DNA of 52,133 nt from Gracilibacillus oryzae (GTDB lineage Bacteria; Bacillota; Bacilli; Bacillales; Amphibacillaceae), in contig NZ_ML762428.1 in NCBI RefSeq assembly GCF_009498735.1, positions 1 through 52,133 on the forward strand, read 5' to 3'. Under the pieces are notes generated by a model. That model made no database searches, was not told the DNA's origin, and saw nothing but the letters and a program-made list of their open reading frames with translations. How positions within the stretch are numbered: the stretch's first letter is position 1; every line of letters begins with the position of its first letter. The translations under genes and the position numbers were made by a program. Of the stretch, positions 16,124 through 25,633 are shown in pieces.

Positions 16124-18415
16124 ATGACAACATATATTAGTTCAAGCTTGGGATATCCACGGATAGGTGAAGACAGAGAATGGAAAAAGGCATTAGAATC
16201 TTATTGGAGAAATGAGATTACAGAAGAGGAATTAAAAACAGAAACAAAGCGCCTGCGTTTGGCGAATTTGAAAAAGCAGCAAGAGCTTAATATTGATTTA
16301 ATCCCTGTAGGTGACTTTTCTTTTTATGATCATGTGCTTGACACAGCATTTTCATTCGGTGTGATACCAAATAGATTTCAGCATTTAGATGATCAATCGA
16401 TTGATACGTACTTCGCAGTCGCACGAGGAAATAAAGAAGCCGTTGCTGCAGAAATGACCAAATGGTTTAATACAAATTATCATTATATTGTACCGGAACT
16501 AAATGACATCAAACCCAGATTAGTAGAGAATCGTGCCCTGTCTTACTACAAGGAAGCAAAAGAAGAGCTAGGTATTAACGGCAAGCCTGTGCTTGTCGGT
16601 CCGGTAACTTTTGTGAAATTATCAAAAGGTTATGAACAGAGTCAGTTCGAATCAATTGTGGAATCATTCTTACCACTGTATGTGCAAGTATTACAAGAGC
16701 TTGCAGATGCTGGAGCTGACTGGATTCAAATCGACGAACCTGTCCTTGGCACAAACCTGTCCGAAAGTGAAATTGCCCTGCTTCAGTATGTCTATCAAAA
16801 ATTGGCTGCAGAAGTACCAAATGCCAAGATTATCTTACAAACATATTTCGAAACAGTACAGCAATACGACAGAGTCATCCAGTTGCCTGTTGCAGCTATA
16901 GGTTTAGATTTTGTTCATGGCAATCATTTAGAAGCAATTCAAAAGTGGGGCTTCCCGAAAGATAAGATCCTTGCTGCCGGTATTATCAATGGCCGAAATG
17001 TCTGGCGGTCAGATTTAGACAGCAAATTGGCGCTAATAAATGAAATTCAGTCTATTATTGAGGCAGAAACGATCATTATCCAGCCATCCTGTTCTTTATT
17101 ACATGTACCTGTTACGAAAAAAACAGAAAGCCAGATTGACCGTGTCATATTAGATGGGTTAAGTTTTGCTGACGAGAAACTTGTCGAGATTGATACATTA
17201 GTTCAAGGTGCCAACAAAGGGAAATCAGTGATTGAGAATGAGCTGAATGAAAGTAAAAACGCCAGAGAAACGCTTGCAGCATCCCCTTACCGCCAAAATC
17301 GCCAAGTAGCAGAAGAACTGGCTCAAATTGGCCATGATGAGGTAAAACGTGCACTGGCATTTGCTGATCGAATCAAAATACAGCAAGAAGAATTGAAATT
17401 ACCACTATTGCCTACGACGACAATCGGAAGTCTTCCGCAAACTAGTGAAGTAAAAGGAACGCGGACTAAATGGCGTAAAGGGGAAATAAATGACCAGGAA
17501 TATCAAAATTTCATTGAATCAGAAACAAAAAAATGGATTGAAATTCAGGAAGAACTGGAAATCGATGTACTGGTTCATGGCGAATTTGAACGGACAGATA
17601 TGGTCGAATTTTTCGGTGAGAAACTAGATGGATTTGCTGTAACAGAATTCGGCTGGGTTCAATCTTACGGATCTCGTTGTGTGAAGCCACCTTTAATTGT
17701 CGGAGATGTTTCCTGGGCAGGCCCAATGACTGTGAAAGAAATCGTTTATGCCCAATCCCTTACAGATAAACATGTCAAAGGGATGCTTACAGGTCCTGTT
17801 ACCATCCTGAACTGGTCATTTGTACATGAGGAATTGCCGCGATTCACGATTCAGGATCAGATTGGTTTAGCTTTAGAAAAAGAAGTATTAGCACTTGAAA
17901 CTGCAGGGGTAAACATTATTCAGGTTGATGAGCCGGCGTTACGCGAAGGACTGCCACTTGATCGTCTGAAATGGCCGGCATATTTCGATGCAGCAACAAG
18001 ATCTTTTAGAATTTCGACTGCATCAGTCAAACCTTCGACTCAGATTCATACACATATGTGCTATTCCGAATTCAGTGAAATTTTTGAAGTCATTGATGCA
18101 TTGGATGCTGATGTCATCTCCATTGAGACATCAAGAAGTCATGGTGAATTAATTGACACATTTGAAGTAAATGACTATGACAAAGAGATCGGTCTTGGTG
18201 TATATGATATTCACAGTCCAAGAGTGCCAAGTGTTGAAGAGATTAAAGCCAATATTGACAGAGCGCTACGCACCATTGATGTGAAACAATTCTGGATTAA
18301 TCCTGACTGTGGATTGAAAACAAGAGGAAAAGAAGAAACCGTCGCAGCATTGCGTAATATGATTGAAGCGGCTAAGCAAGTGCGTGAAGAAGTGACAGCG
18401 AAAGTGATTGGATAA
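16124..18415 (+). CDS. metE: cobalamin-independent methionine synthase
   Basis: MetE moves the methyl group of 5-methyltetrahydropteroyltri-glutamate to homocysteine. The 763-residue protein has the duplicated barrel of the family. The N-terminal part has [19 protein letters not shown]. The C-terminal part has [44 protein letters not shown] and HTHMCYSEF, with the zinc-binding His/Cys in the last and the final Cys in [12 protein letters not shown] 16124 lies after ACAGGAGAG. It is co-transcribed with yitJ under the S-box (27-base gap) and converges on the nuclease gene. Confidence 0.97.
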   Translation: MTTYISSSLGYPRIGEDREWKKALESYWRNEITEEELKTETKRLRLANLKKQQELNIDLIPVGDFSFYDHVLDTAFSFGVIPNRFQHLDDQSIDTYFAVARGNKEAVAAEMTKWFNTNYHYIVPELNDIKPRLVENRALSYYKEAKEELGINGKPVLVGPVTFVKLSKGYEQSQFESIVESFLPLYVQVLQELADAGADWIQIDEPVLGTNLSESEIALLQYVYQKLAAEVPNAKIILQTYFETVQQYDRVIQLPVAAIGLDFVHGNHLEAIQKWGFPKDKILAAGIINGRNVWRSDLDSKLALINEIQSIIEAETIIIQPSCSLLHVPVTKKTESQIDRVILDGLSFADEKLVEIDTLVQGANKGKSVIENELNESKNARETLAASPYRQNRQVAEELAQIGHDEVKRALAFADRIKIQQEELKLPLLPTTTIGSLPQTSEVKGTRTKWRKGEINDQEYQNFIESETKKWIEIQEELEIDVLVHGEFERTDMVEFFGEKLDGFAVTEFGWVQSYGSRCVKPPLIVGDVSWAGPMTVKEIVYAQSLTDKHVKGMLTGPVTILNWSFVHEELPRFTIQDQIGLALEKEVLALETAGVNIIQVDEPALREGLPLDRLKWPAYFDAATRSFRISTASVKPSTQIHTHMCYSEFSEIFEVIDALDADVISIETSRSHGELIDTFEVNDYDKEIGLGVYDIHSPRVPSVEEIKANIDRALRTIDVKQFWINPDCGLKTRGKEETVAALRNMIEAAKQVREEVTAKVIG

Positions 18416-18433
18416 GATAAGCCTTGATAAATG

Positions 18434-18470
18434 AAAGAAGCACATTTCGTCAGGAAATGTGCTTTCTTTA
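18434..18470. terminator. bidirectional terminator between metE and the nuclease gene
   Basis: AAAGAAGCACATTTC pairs with GAAATGTGCTTTCTTT across a 5-base loop with one bulge. It serves metE on the plus strand and, starting at its stop codon, the large nuclease gene on the minus strand. Confidence 0.85.
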
Positions 18471-21400
18471 CTATTTACTATAGATACTGAACCAAAAAAT
18501 ATTGGACCAACGGAACAAATCAAAGATGTAATTCGTCATACCTGTCACGATTTTGTCGATTTTATCCTTTTTTGGATCTTTATCTTTATTCGAATCTTTG
18601 TCTTTGTCTTTGTCCGAATCCTTATCTTTGCCGGAATCTTCATCATCGTTCGAATCATCACCACTACCTGGGTTACCATTACCTGGTCCATTGTCCTTCT
18701 TTGCTGCAACAATACCAGATGGATCAATTGGCTTCAGTTGGTACGTGCCTTCGTATTCACTTGCAACCCCAGTGATATCAACCTTGTCACCATTTTCAAA
18801 TTCAAAATCAGCAAATGCCACTCCAATTCGATTATCAACACGTACTAGCAATGATTGACTGCCTTTTGTTGCAGTAAATTCAAATGTTCCATAATCGTTC
18901 ACTTCTGTTAATTCTGAAATAGTAACATTCTTCATTTGAACTAATCGTCCCTGATGCTTGTCTCCCAGTGTTCCAGGATTAACGTTTTTCGGTTTAGGGA
19001 GATTATCTTGTCCAACTACTTCAAGGTTTGAAATGCTGCTTAACTGCAACTCTCCATTATACTCTCCCACTTTTGCAGTAATCTTAACTTTATCACCTGG
19101 AGATACATTATCATCCCCAAATACATAGATTCCTGCTTTTTTATCTTGTATATAGAACCCATTCCCGCCAAAGATTCCTGGAGTTGATGTCACAATACCT
19201 TCAACCGTTACCTGTGCTCCAATTTCAGCATTTCTTGCTTCTGAAATCGTTACTTCTCCTAAATCCGTACCAGGTTCTGCTTCCACTGTTTCAATCCGGC
19301 CTTCTGAGCCAATGACAATCGGATTTACTTCCGTTGTATTTAAATGTTTCACATACTCTACAAAAGCATCTAAATCGACAGGACCCATTTCCTCATTTGT
19401 ACCAAGTTCACCAATTGGACGATATTTGTCACCTGAAGAAGTACCCATATAATTGTTGACGACTAATGTATATGTCTCTTCAGGATCAATTGGTGTTCCA
19501 TCAGGCAATGTAATCTCCACTACTTTCGTTGTTGCTTCATCCCATGTATAATGCAAGCCTGCAACACTATAGTCAGGACCATAGACTGGTGAAAGCTGAG
19601 CATTTAAAATGGTGTATAAGTCTTCACCTTTTACATCAAATTTCATCAAAGTGTTACCAAATGGCATGATGTTATATAAATCTCCCCAAGTTACTTCACC
19701 TGCTAATAAGGCATCACGGATTCCCCCACCATTCATCATAGCAAAGTCTGTATCCATTGCCCAAAGCATTCCGTCAGCAATCAGGTTTCCTAAACCATGA
19801 TCTCCGTCATTTGTATAATCACCTGTTAAGTCTTGTGCATTAGGTTCAATCATTGTCTGGTATTTCTCAAGGATTGCGCTCACTTCAGCATCTGGTTCCA
19901 CTTGGCTTTGATCAACCCAGACTATTTCTGCTTCTTTCGTTACAATGTCACCAGTTTCACGGTCAATTTGAATATTTACATCAGCAAAGGCTTTGCCATA
20001 TTCACTAGCTTGAACAATTAGTTTATTATCGACAACACCATTCACAACCTGATGATTATGTCCGGCAAAAATTATATCTACTGCATCATTTACACTTCTA
20101 GCAAGATCAGCCGTGTCACCAGTCACACTATCACCATTCTGTTCTGCAGGCAAGTGTGCTAAAACAACAATAGCTTCTACGCCTTCTGACTGCAATGCTT
20201 CTACTGATTCGTTTACTGCTGCTGCTTCATCAGTAAATTCAATATCCTGGATTCCTGCCGGCATAACCATCCCTGCAGAAGCCTGTGTATTAATTCCAAT
20301 GAATCCAACCTTAACTCCCTCAATTTCAGTTACAGTATGTGGTGGCAGAATCGGTTCTCCAGAGTCTTTGTATACACAGTTTGCACAAAGATTTGCAAAG
20401 TTCATCCCGTCATAATTTTCTGTTCCTAAACCTTCCGGATGCTCCCCGCCATTTACCATTCTTAATAACTCGGCAGTTCCTTCATCAAATTCATGATTTC
20501 CTACTGTACCAAAGTCAAAGCCAATTGCTTCCATAATTTCTACAGTTGGTTCATCCTGAAACAGTCCAGACACAGGTGAACTTCCGCCAATCATATCACC
20601 AGCATGAACAATAAGAGAATTTGGATGCGCCTGATCACGATCCTTTAAATAACTGGCAGCATAATCCATTCTGCCGTAAACACCATCATTTTCACCGTCG
20701 CCATTAATATCTAACTCATATTGCTGATCAATTTTTCCATGAAGATCATTCATGCTAAGCAACTGTAAATCTAGTAAACCTTCAATTGGCTCATCAGTTG
20801 CTGGTGTGTAACCTTGGTTTTCTGCTTCTTGTGCACTTGCAAAGAAAATTCGTTTTTCCACTGGTACCTCATCATATTCTGTCGGCATAACATATTCTTT
20901 CGTATCAGAATTACCGACGTAACGATGGAAATCGCCGCCTTCACTTATTGCACGATACTCAAAAGGCAGTTCTTTTAATGGGTTCTCCGGATTCCAAATA
21001 CCTCTCTCTGCATCAATCGCTTCTTTTACAGCATTTTGATATGTCTGGTAATTTTCTTCATCCCCAATAGGCCAAATAAAATATGAACTTGCGTAGCCTT
21101 CTTTAACCATTTGCAGGTTTGTATTGATTCCATCTTCATTAATTACCTCTGCCAGTAACCTGCCATAATCATCAGTAGGTTCTTGACCAAGCTTTAAGGT
21201 AACTTGAGATCCATCAGGTAATAGTTCCTTCAACCTTGCTGTAGCATATTCACCGTGTTCTTTCTGATTGGCTTCATCTACACCATTTCTGCCTGCAACA
21301 TTTGTTTCAGGGGTATCCATATTAACAAAACGGACACGATCTGCACCTAAAACAGGTGAAGTGATGCGAATGGTATCCCCATCTGTTACATACTCCACTG

Positions 21401-23237
21401 TAGAGGTGTATTCTCCGCTAGCATCTGGCGCTTCAGGCTGCTCAGCTGCCAGTGTAATATCCTCAGCATTTCTTGGTAACAATTGATAGCTGTTATATTG
21501 GCTTAGTACTGCTGTAATATCATACCATTTGCCTGCTTCCAAGCTGCTTATATCCATTGTACCTTCCATTATTCTTAATGTTGTCCCATTGAAGTCAGAA
21601 TCCATTAATGAGACATTGTAGCCGCCGCCAGCAGGACTGGACGGGATATTCTGGACATAACCATTTACAGTGACCAATTGGCCTTCTAACGGTTCTGCTA
21701 TTTCTTCATTATTTAAATCTGCCAGTGTTAACGTTGCTGGTTCTGGAATTGATTCGTTATTTGCTAAAATTTCCATATCACTTGCACTGTTTGGAATAAT
21801 TTCTGTCAATCCATTATATACATCGATCTCACCAGTCAGCTTCACACGATCGCCTTGCTGCAGTTCAGGATAACCTGTTCTGTCAAATGAAAAGATGTTC
21901 ATTCCTGCCGATTCGTCCTGAATATATACAGATAATTGATTGCTCGCTGTATTCGCCAGATTATTCGTCGTAATAACCCCTTCGATTGTCACTTGGCTTC
22001 CTTGTGCCAGTTGACGGGCATCCGCAATTGCAGTCACCTCATCAGGGTTTGGTTCTGGATCTGGTTCTCCAGGATTGCTGTCAGCTGATTTGATATCCTC
22101 TGCTTTTGTCGGCTTTAATTGATAAGTACCGTTAAAAACACTGGAAATCCCTGTGATATCTACTATGTCTCCTGACTGATAAGTAAAGTCATCATATGCT
22201 AAACCTGTGCGGTTATCTACTCTTATAAGCACAGATTCACCGTCTTTAGATGCAGTAAATTCAAATGTTCCATAACTGTTTACTTCGTCTAAATTTGAGA
22301 TTGTCGCATCTTGAATTGCCACTAACTGACCCTGGCTGCTGTCATTCACTTGACTTGGTGTTATTTCTCGTACTTCAGGAAGTTCGGATTGCACAATAAC
22401 ATCCAATGAATTAACCGAGCTTAATTGAACTTCCCCATTATGTTCTCCGACACTAGCGGTGATTCTAATAAGATCTCCAGGTTTAACTTCATCATCCCCA
22501 AAGACATAAATCCCTGCAGTTTCATCCTGCATATAGAATCCATTGCCACCCCAGCTTCCTGGCGTTGTTGTAACAACACCTTCGACTGTTATGGTCTCAC
22601 CATCCATTGCTCTAACCTCACTAATGGATGGATAGCTTTCTTCAGGAGGATCATCGTTTTCTTCTGTCAAATGCTCGCCCAAATTATCAAACACATTTCT
22701 GCCGAGATCATTCCATTCTGCTGCGTCATATGTCGAGCTGGGATTAGTAATATCACTGTTTCTAATCAGTGTTTTATCAGTTCCAAATTTCGCTCGGACA
22801 CCGATTTCACCTAAAACATCAATGAGTGTATCACCATGAAACAGTGCAAATGCATCATCACCATTAAAGTTAATTACTGAATTATTTGTTTCATCTGCAA
22901 CATTTAATATAGCTTGATCTGCACTATTATGCGCTATAACGAACAATTCACCATCTGACAGACTGCCACTCAGATCTGCTGATTGAGAAATCTCCGCACT
23001 CCCATTGGAATATAATGCGATGCTGTACTCTGATAAATCCACCTCAGAGCCTGTCCCATTATAAATTTCAATGGCTTTGTTATAGCTGCTGCCCTCAATA
23101 TATTCTGAGATAATCAACTCTTGAGCAGGACTCGCTGCTTTAACACTGACGAAAGGGATAAAAGCACTTGAGACCTGTGTAAAGAATAAGACAATTGCAA
23201 CGAGCAGGAAACTAACAGAATTCAGCTTCTTTTTCAT
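18471..23237 (-). CDS. giant secreted multidomain nuclease / 5'-nucleotidase (YhcR-like)
   Basis: The 1588-residue extracellular protein probably degrades nucleic acids and dephosphorylates nucleotides. Order: signal peptide (1-34, ending VSVKA), lamin-tail-like domain (about 36-190, ELIISEYIEGSSYNKAIEIYN), OB-fold pair (about 200-395), a further OB pair (about 405-590), thermonuclease domain (about 605-760: VTDGDTIRI, VRFVNMDTPE, YGRLLAEV), metallophosphatase (about 822-1080: SMNDLHG, HAGDMIGGS, VGNHEFDEG, AGHNHQ), 5'-nucleotidase C domain (about 1110-1320: NGGGIRD, MPFGNTL), and another OB pair (about 1332-1525) strongly resembling the first. A K/D/S-rich linker follows. No LPxTG-type signal is present, only a short hydrophobic tail. 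ATG 23237 follows GGAGGATTTTG. PhoP-like repeats lie upstream. Confidence 0.9.
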   Translation of the reverse strand: MKKKLNSVSFLLVAIVLFFTQVSSAFIPFVSVKAASPAQELIISEYIEGSSYNKAIEIYNGTGSEVDLSEYSIALYSNGSAEISQSADLSGSLSDGELFVIAHNSADQAILNVADETNNSVINFNGDDAFALFHGDTLIDVLGEIGVRAKFGTDKTLIRNSDITNPSSTYDAAEWNDLGRNVFDNLGEHLTEENDDPPEESYPSISEVRAMDGETITVEGVVTTTPGSWGGNGFYMQDETAGIYVFGDDEVKPGDLIRITASVGEHNGEVQLSSVNSLDVIVQSELPEVREITPSQVNDSSQGQLVAIQDATISNLDEVNSYGTFEFTASKDGESVLIRVDNRTGLAYDDFTYQSGDIVDITGISSVFNGTYQLKPTKAEDIKSADSNPGEPDPEPNPDEVTAIADARQLAQGSQVTIEGVITTNNLANTASNQLSVYIQDESAGMNIFSFDRTGYPELQQGDRVKLTGEIDVYNGLTEIIPNSASDMEILANNESIPEPATLTLADLNNEEIAEPLEGQLVTVNGYVQNIPSSPAGGGYNVSLMDSDFNGTTLRIMEGTMDISSLEAGKWYDITAVLSQYNSYQLLPRNAEDITLAAEQPEAPDASGEYTSTVEYVTDGDTIRITSPVLGADRVRFVNMDTPETNVAGRNGVDEANQKEHGEYATARLKELLPDGSQVTLKLGQEPTDDYGRLLAEVINEDGINTNLQMVKEGYASSYFIWPIGDEENYQTYQNAVKEAIDAERGIWNPENPLKELPFEYRAISEGGDFHRYVGNSDTKEYVMPTEYDEVPVEKRIFFASAQEAENQGYTPATDEPIEGLLDLQLLSMNDLHGKIDQQYELDINGDGENDGVYGRMDYAASYLKDRDQAHPNSLIVHAGDMIGGSSPVSGLFQDEPTVEIMEAIGFDFGTVGNHEFDEGTAELLRMVNGGEHPEGLGTENYDGMNFANLCANCVYKDSGEPILPPHTVTEIEGVKVGFIGINTQASAGMVMPAGIQDIEFTDEAAAVNESVEALQSEGVEAIVVLAHLPAEQNGDSVTGDTADLARSVNDAVDIIFAGHNHQVVNGVVDNKLIVQASEYGKAFADVNIQIDRETGDIVTKEAEIVWVDQSQVEPDAEVSAILEKYQTMIEPNAQDLTGDYTNDGDHGLGNLIADGMLWAMDTDFAMMNGGGIRDALLAGEVTWGDLYNIMPFGNTLMKFDVKGEDLYTILNAQLSPVYGPDYSVAGLHYTWDEATTKVVEITLPDGTPIDPEETYTLVVNNYMGTSSGDKYRPIGELGTNEEMGPVDLDAFVEYVKHLNTTEVNPIVIGSEGRIETVEAEPGTDLGEVTISEARNAEIGAQVTVEGIVTSTPGIFGGNGFYIQDKKAGIYVFGDDNVSPGDKVKITAKVGEYNGELQLSSISNLEVVGQDNLPKPKNVNPGTLGDKHQGRLVQMKNVTISELTEVNDYGTFEFTATKGSQSLLVRVDNRIGVAFADFEFENGDKVDITGVASEYEGTYQLKPIDPSGIVAAKKDNGPGNGNPGSGDDSNDDEDSGKDKDSDKDKDKDSNKDKDPKKDKIDKIVTGMTNYIFDLFRWSNIFWFSIYSK

Positions 23238-23276
23238 CAAAATCCTCCTTATTTTTTATATTATTGACACATTTCT

Positions 23277-23330
23277 ATCTTATCAGTTAATAATTGTAAA
23301 TTTATTAATTTAATGTAAACAATCTGTAAG
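23277..23330 (-). promoter_or_regulatory. nuclease promoter with PhoP-box-like repeats
   Basis: On the minus strand CTTACA (23330), TTTACA (23319) and TTAATA (23308) repeat at exact 11-base steps, followed by TTTACA (23300) and TTAACT (23290), directly before a -10 TAAGAT (23282-23277). This matches the B. subtilis PhoP pattern TT(A/T/C)A(C/T)A with about 5-base spacing just upstream of -10, and fits phosphate starvation control of a nucleotide-scavenging enzyme. AT-rich sequence makes chance matches easier. Confidence 0.5.
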
Positions 23331-23361
23331 TTTCCCTTCACATTTCCCGCTCAAAATATTA

Positions 23362-23415
23362 TTGTCATTTACTCCAATATCAGCTACAATATAGTTAGTT
23401 AATTAAATTAATTAA
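23362..23415 (+). promoter_or_regulatory. gal operon promoter and AT-rich palindromic operator candidate
   Basis: TTGTCA (23362-23367), 17 bases and TACAAT (23385-23390) form a sigma-A promoter. The perfect odd palindrome TTAATTAAATTAATTAA (23399-23415) lies at about +2 to +18, ideal for repression. The wider AGTTAATTAA/TTAATTAAGT arms resemble operators of ROK-family repressors, and a ROK gene lies at 48736. The match is suggestive only. Confidence 0.6.
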
Positions 23416-23451
23416 GTCACAACCTATACTATATAAAGGAGGATTTGGACA

Positions 23452-24639
23452 ATGGAACTTACCACACTAGTTAATAAATTTCATGATATTTTTCATACAA
23501 GCGCCACTCCACGGGTCTTTTTTGCACCAGGCCGAATTAATCTGATTGGAGAACATACAGATTATAACGGCGGGCATGTCTTCCCTGCTGCCATCTCTTT
23601 TGGCACATATGCACTTGCCCTGCCGAGACATGATAAGAAATTGCGCTTTTACTCAGATAATTTCCCCGACAAAGGAATAATAGAAGTTTCTTTAGACGAA
23701 TTAGATTATAAAAAGGAAGATGACTGGACCAATTATCCAAAGGGAATGGTTTACTATTTTTTGAAAGAGGGCTTTGCGATTGAGCATGGTTTTGATGTGC
23801 TTTTCTCTGGCAATATCCCTAACGGTGCCGGTCTCTCCTCTTCTGCTTCGATTGAGCTTGCGACAGGTGTTTTATTAGAAGGTTTGTATTCTATTAATCT
23901 GGACAGAGTAAGAATGATCCAGATTGGTCAAATGGTAGAAAATCATTATATTGGCGTGAACAGCGGTATTATGGATCAGTTTGCCATCGGGATGGGGAAA
24001 ACAGATCATGCGATGTTGCTGGATTGTGATACTTTACAATTCGAGTATGCCCCAATTATTCTGGAAAATCATGATATTATCATTATCAATACCAATAAGC
24101 GCAGGGAACTTGCCGCATCAAAATATAATGAACGCAGAAGCGAATGTGAGCAGGCTTTAGCAGACTTACAAAATGAATTGTCAATTAGAAGTCTTGGTGA
24201 GCTTACACCAGACCAGTTTGAACAGCATAAAACACTGATCAATGATCCAATTCACCAGAGAAGAGCAAAACATGCCGTCTATGAAAATGCCCGGACATTG
24301 GAAGCCTTACAGAAATTAAAAGCAGGGGAACTGGAAGCATTCGGCGAATTAGTTAACCAGTCACACATCTCTTTACGTGATGATTATGAAGTAACCGGAG
24401 TGGAATTGGATACAATTGCCGAAACTGCTTGGCAGCAAAAAGGGGTGCTTGGTTCACGAATGACAGGTGCCGGATTTGGCGGATGCGCGATCGCTATTGT
24501 GGAAAAATCAGAAACAGAGACTTTCAAACATAACATTCTGGAAGACTATAAAACGAAAATAGGTTATGAACCAACATTCTATGTTGCGGCAATCGGTGAT
24601 GGAGCGAAGGAATTAAATATTGAGGAGGATTTTACATGA
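23452..24639 (+). CDS. galK: galactokinase
   Basis: GalK phosphorylates alpha-D-galactose to galactose 1-phosphate with ATP, the entry of the Leloir pathway. The 395-residue GHMP kinase shows the galactokinase signature GRINLIGEHTDYNGGHVFP, the ATP loop PNGAGLSSSASIE, GVNSGIMDQFA with the catalytic Asp, and the third motif GSRMTGAGFGGCAIA. The start at 23452 follows AAAGGAGGATTTGGACA. It is first in galKETM and overlaps galE by 4 bases. Confidence 0.97.
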   Translation: MELTTLVNKFHDIFHTSATPRVFFAPGRINLIGEHTDYNGGHVFPAAISFGTYALALPRHDKKLRFYSDNFPDKGIIEVSLDELDYKKEDDWTNYPKGMVYYFLKEGFAIEHGFDVLFSGNIPNGAGLSSSASIELATGVLLEGLYSINLDRVRMIQIGQMVENHYIGVNSGIMDQFAIGMGKTDHAMLLDCDTLQFEYAPIILENHDIIIINTNKRRELAASKYNERRSECEQALADLQNELSIRSLGELTPDQFEQHKTLINDPIHQRRAKHAVYENARTLEALQKLKAGELEAFGELVNQSHISLRDDYEVTGVELDTIAETAWQQKGVLGSRMTGAGFGGCAIAIVEKSETETFKHNILEDYKTKIGYEPTFYVAAIGDGAKELNIEEDFT

Positions 24640-25631
24640 GAATTTTAGTACTGGGCGGTGCTGGCTACATTGGGTCGCACGCAGTTTACCAGCTGCACGA
24701 TCAAGGACATGAAGTGATTGTAATTGATAATCTGGAAACAGGCAATAAGGGAGCGGTTCATCCAGATGTCAGCTTCTATCAAGGCGATATACGTGATATT
24801 GAATTTTTGCGTAAGGTATTTTCTCATGAACAAATCGATGGTGTCCTTCACTTTTCGGCAAATTCATTAGTTGGCGAATCGATGGAAAATCCTTTGAAAT
24901 ACTTTGACAATAATGTTTACGGCACCCAAGTTTTATTACAGGCAATGACCGAATTTAATATTAAGCATATTGTCTTCTCCTCCACTGCAGCAACATATGG
25001 AGAGCCTGAACAAATCCCTATAACAGAAACAATGCCAACAGTACCTGCAAGCACTTATGGTGAAACAAAGCTGACAATGGAAAAAATGATGCACTGGTGT
25101 GAAAAAGCTCATGATATCCGTTTTGTTTCCTTACGTTATTTTAATGTTGCCGGAGCAAGAAGCACAGGTGAAATCGGGGAAGATCATACCCCTGAGACAC
25201 ATCTTATTCCAATCGTCCTGCAAGTGGCACTTGATCAGAGAGAACATATTTCGATTTTTGGGGATGATTATAACACGCCTGATGGTACATGTATCCGTGA
25301 CTATATCCATGTGGAAGACTTAATTGATGCCCATATTCTTGCACTCAACTATTTAAAAAATGGCGGGGAAAGCAATATCTTCAACCTTGGAAGCAGCCAA
25401 GGGTTCACTGTCAAAGAAATTATTGATGCAGCACGCGAAGTTACAGGCCACGAAATCCCGGCAAAAGTGGCGCCAAGACGTGCCGGTGATCCCAGTACCC
25501 TGATTGCATCTTCAGATAAAGCGAAAGACTTCCTTGGCTGGAATCCCACAAGAACAGACATTAAACGAATTATTAAAGATGCATGGAATTGGCACCAGAG
25601 CAGGCCAAATGGTTACAATGAGGAGGCATAA
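24636..25631 (+). CDS. galE: UDP-glucose 4-epimerase
   Basis: GalE interconverts UDP-galactose and UDP-glucose. The 331-residue short-chain dehydrogenase has the NAD loop GGAGYIGSHAV, VFSSTAATYGEPEQIP, the catalytic YxxxK in STYGETK, RYFNVAGA, and GDDYNTPDGTCIRDYIHV. TTGAGGAGGATTTTAC precedes the ATG. It overlaps galK by 4 bases and ends 2 bases before galT, so the three are translated together. Confidence 0.96.
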   Translation: MRILVLGGAGYIGSHAVYQLHDQGHEVIVIDNLETGNKGAVHPDVSFYQGDIRDIEFLRKVFSHEQIDGVLHFSANSLVGESMENPLKYFDNNVYGTQVLLQAMTEFNIKHIVFSSTAATYGEPEQIPITETMPTVPASTYGETKLTMEKMMHWCEKAHDIRFVSLRYFNVAGARSTGEIGEDHTPETHLIPIVLQVALDQREHISIFGDDYNTPDGTCIRDYIHVEDLIDAHILALNYLKNGGESNIFNLGSSQGFTVKEIIDAAREVTGHEIPAKVAPRRAGDPSTLIASSDKAKDFLGWNPTRTDIKRIIKDAWNWHQSRPNGYNEEA

Positions 25632-25633
25632 AT

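Noticed and set aside
18545-18858. Antisense frames opposite the K/D-rich linker of the nuclease
   Set aside because: They arise from the low-complexity codons of the linker on the other strand.
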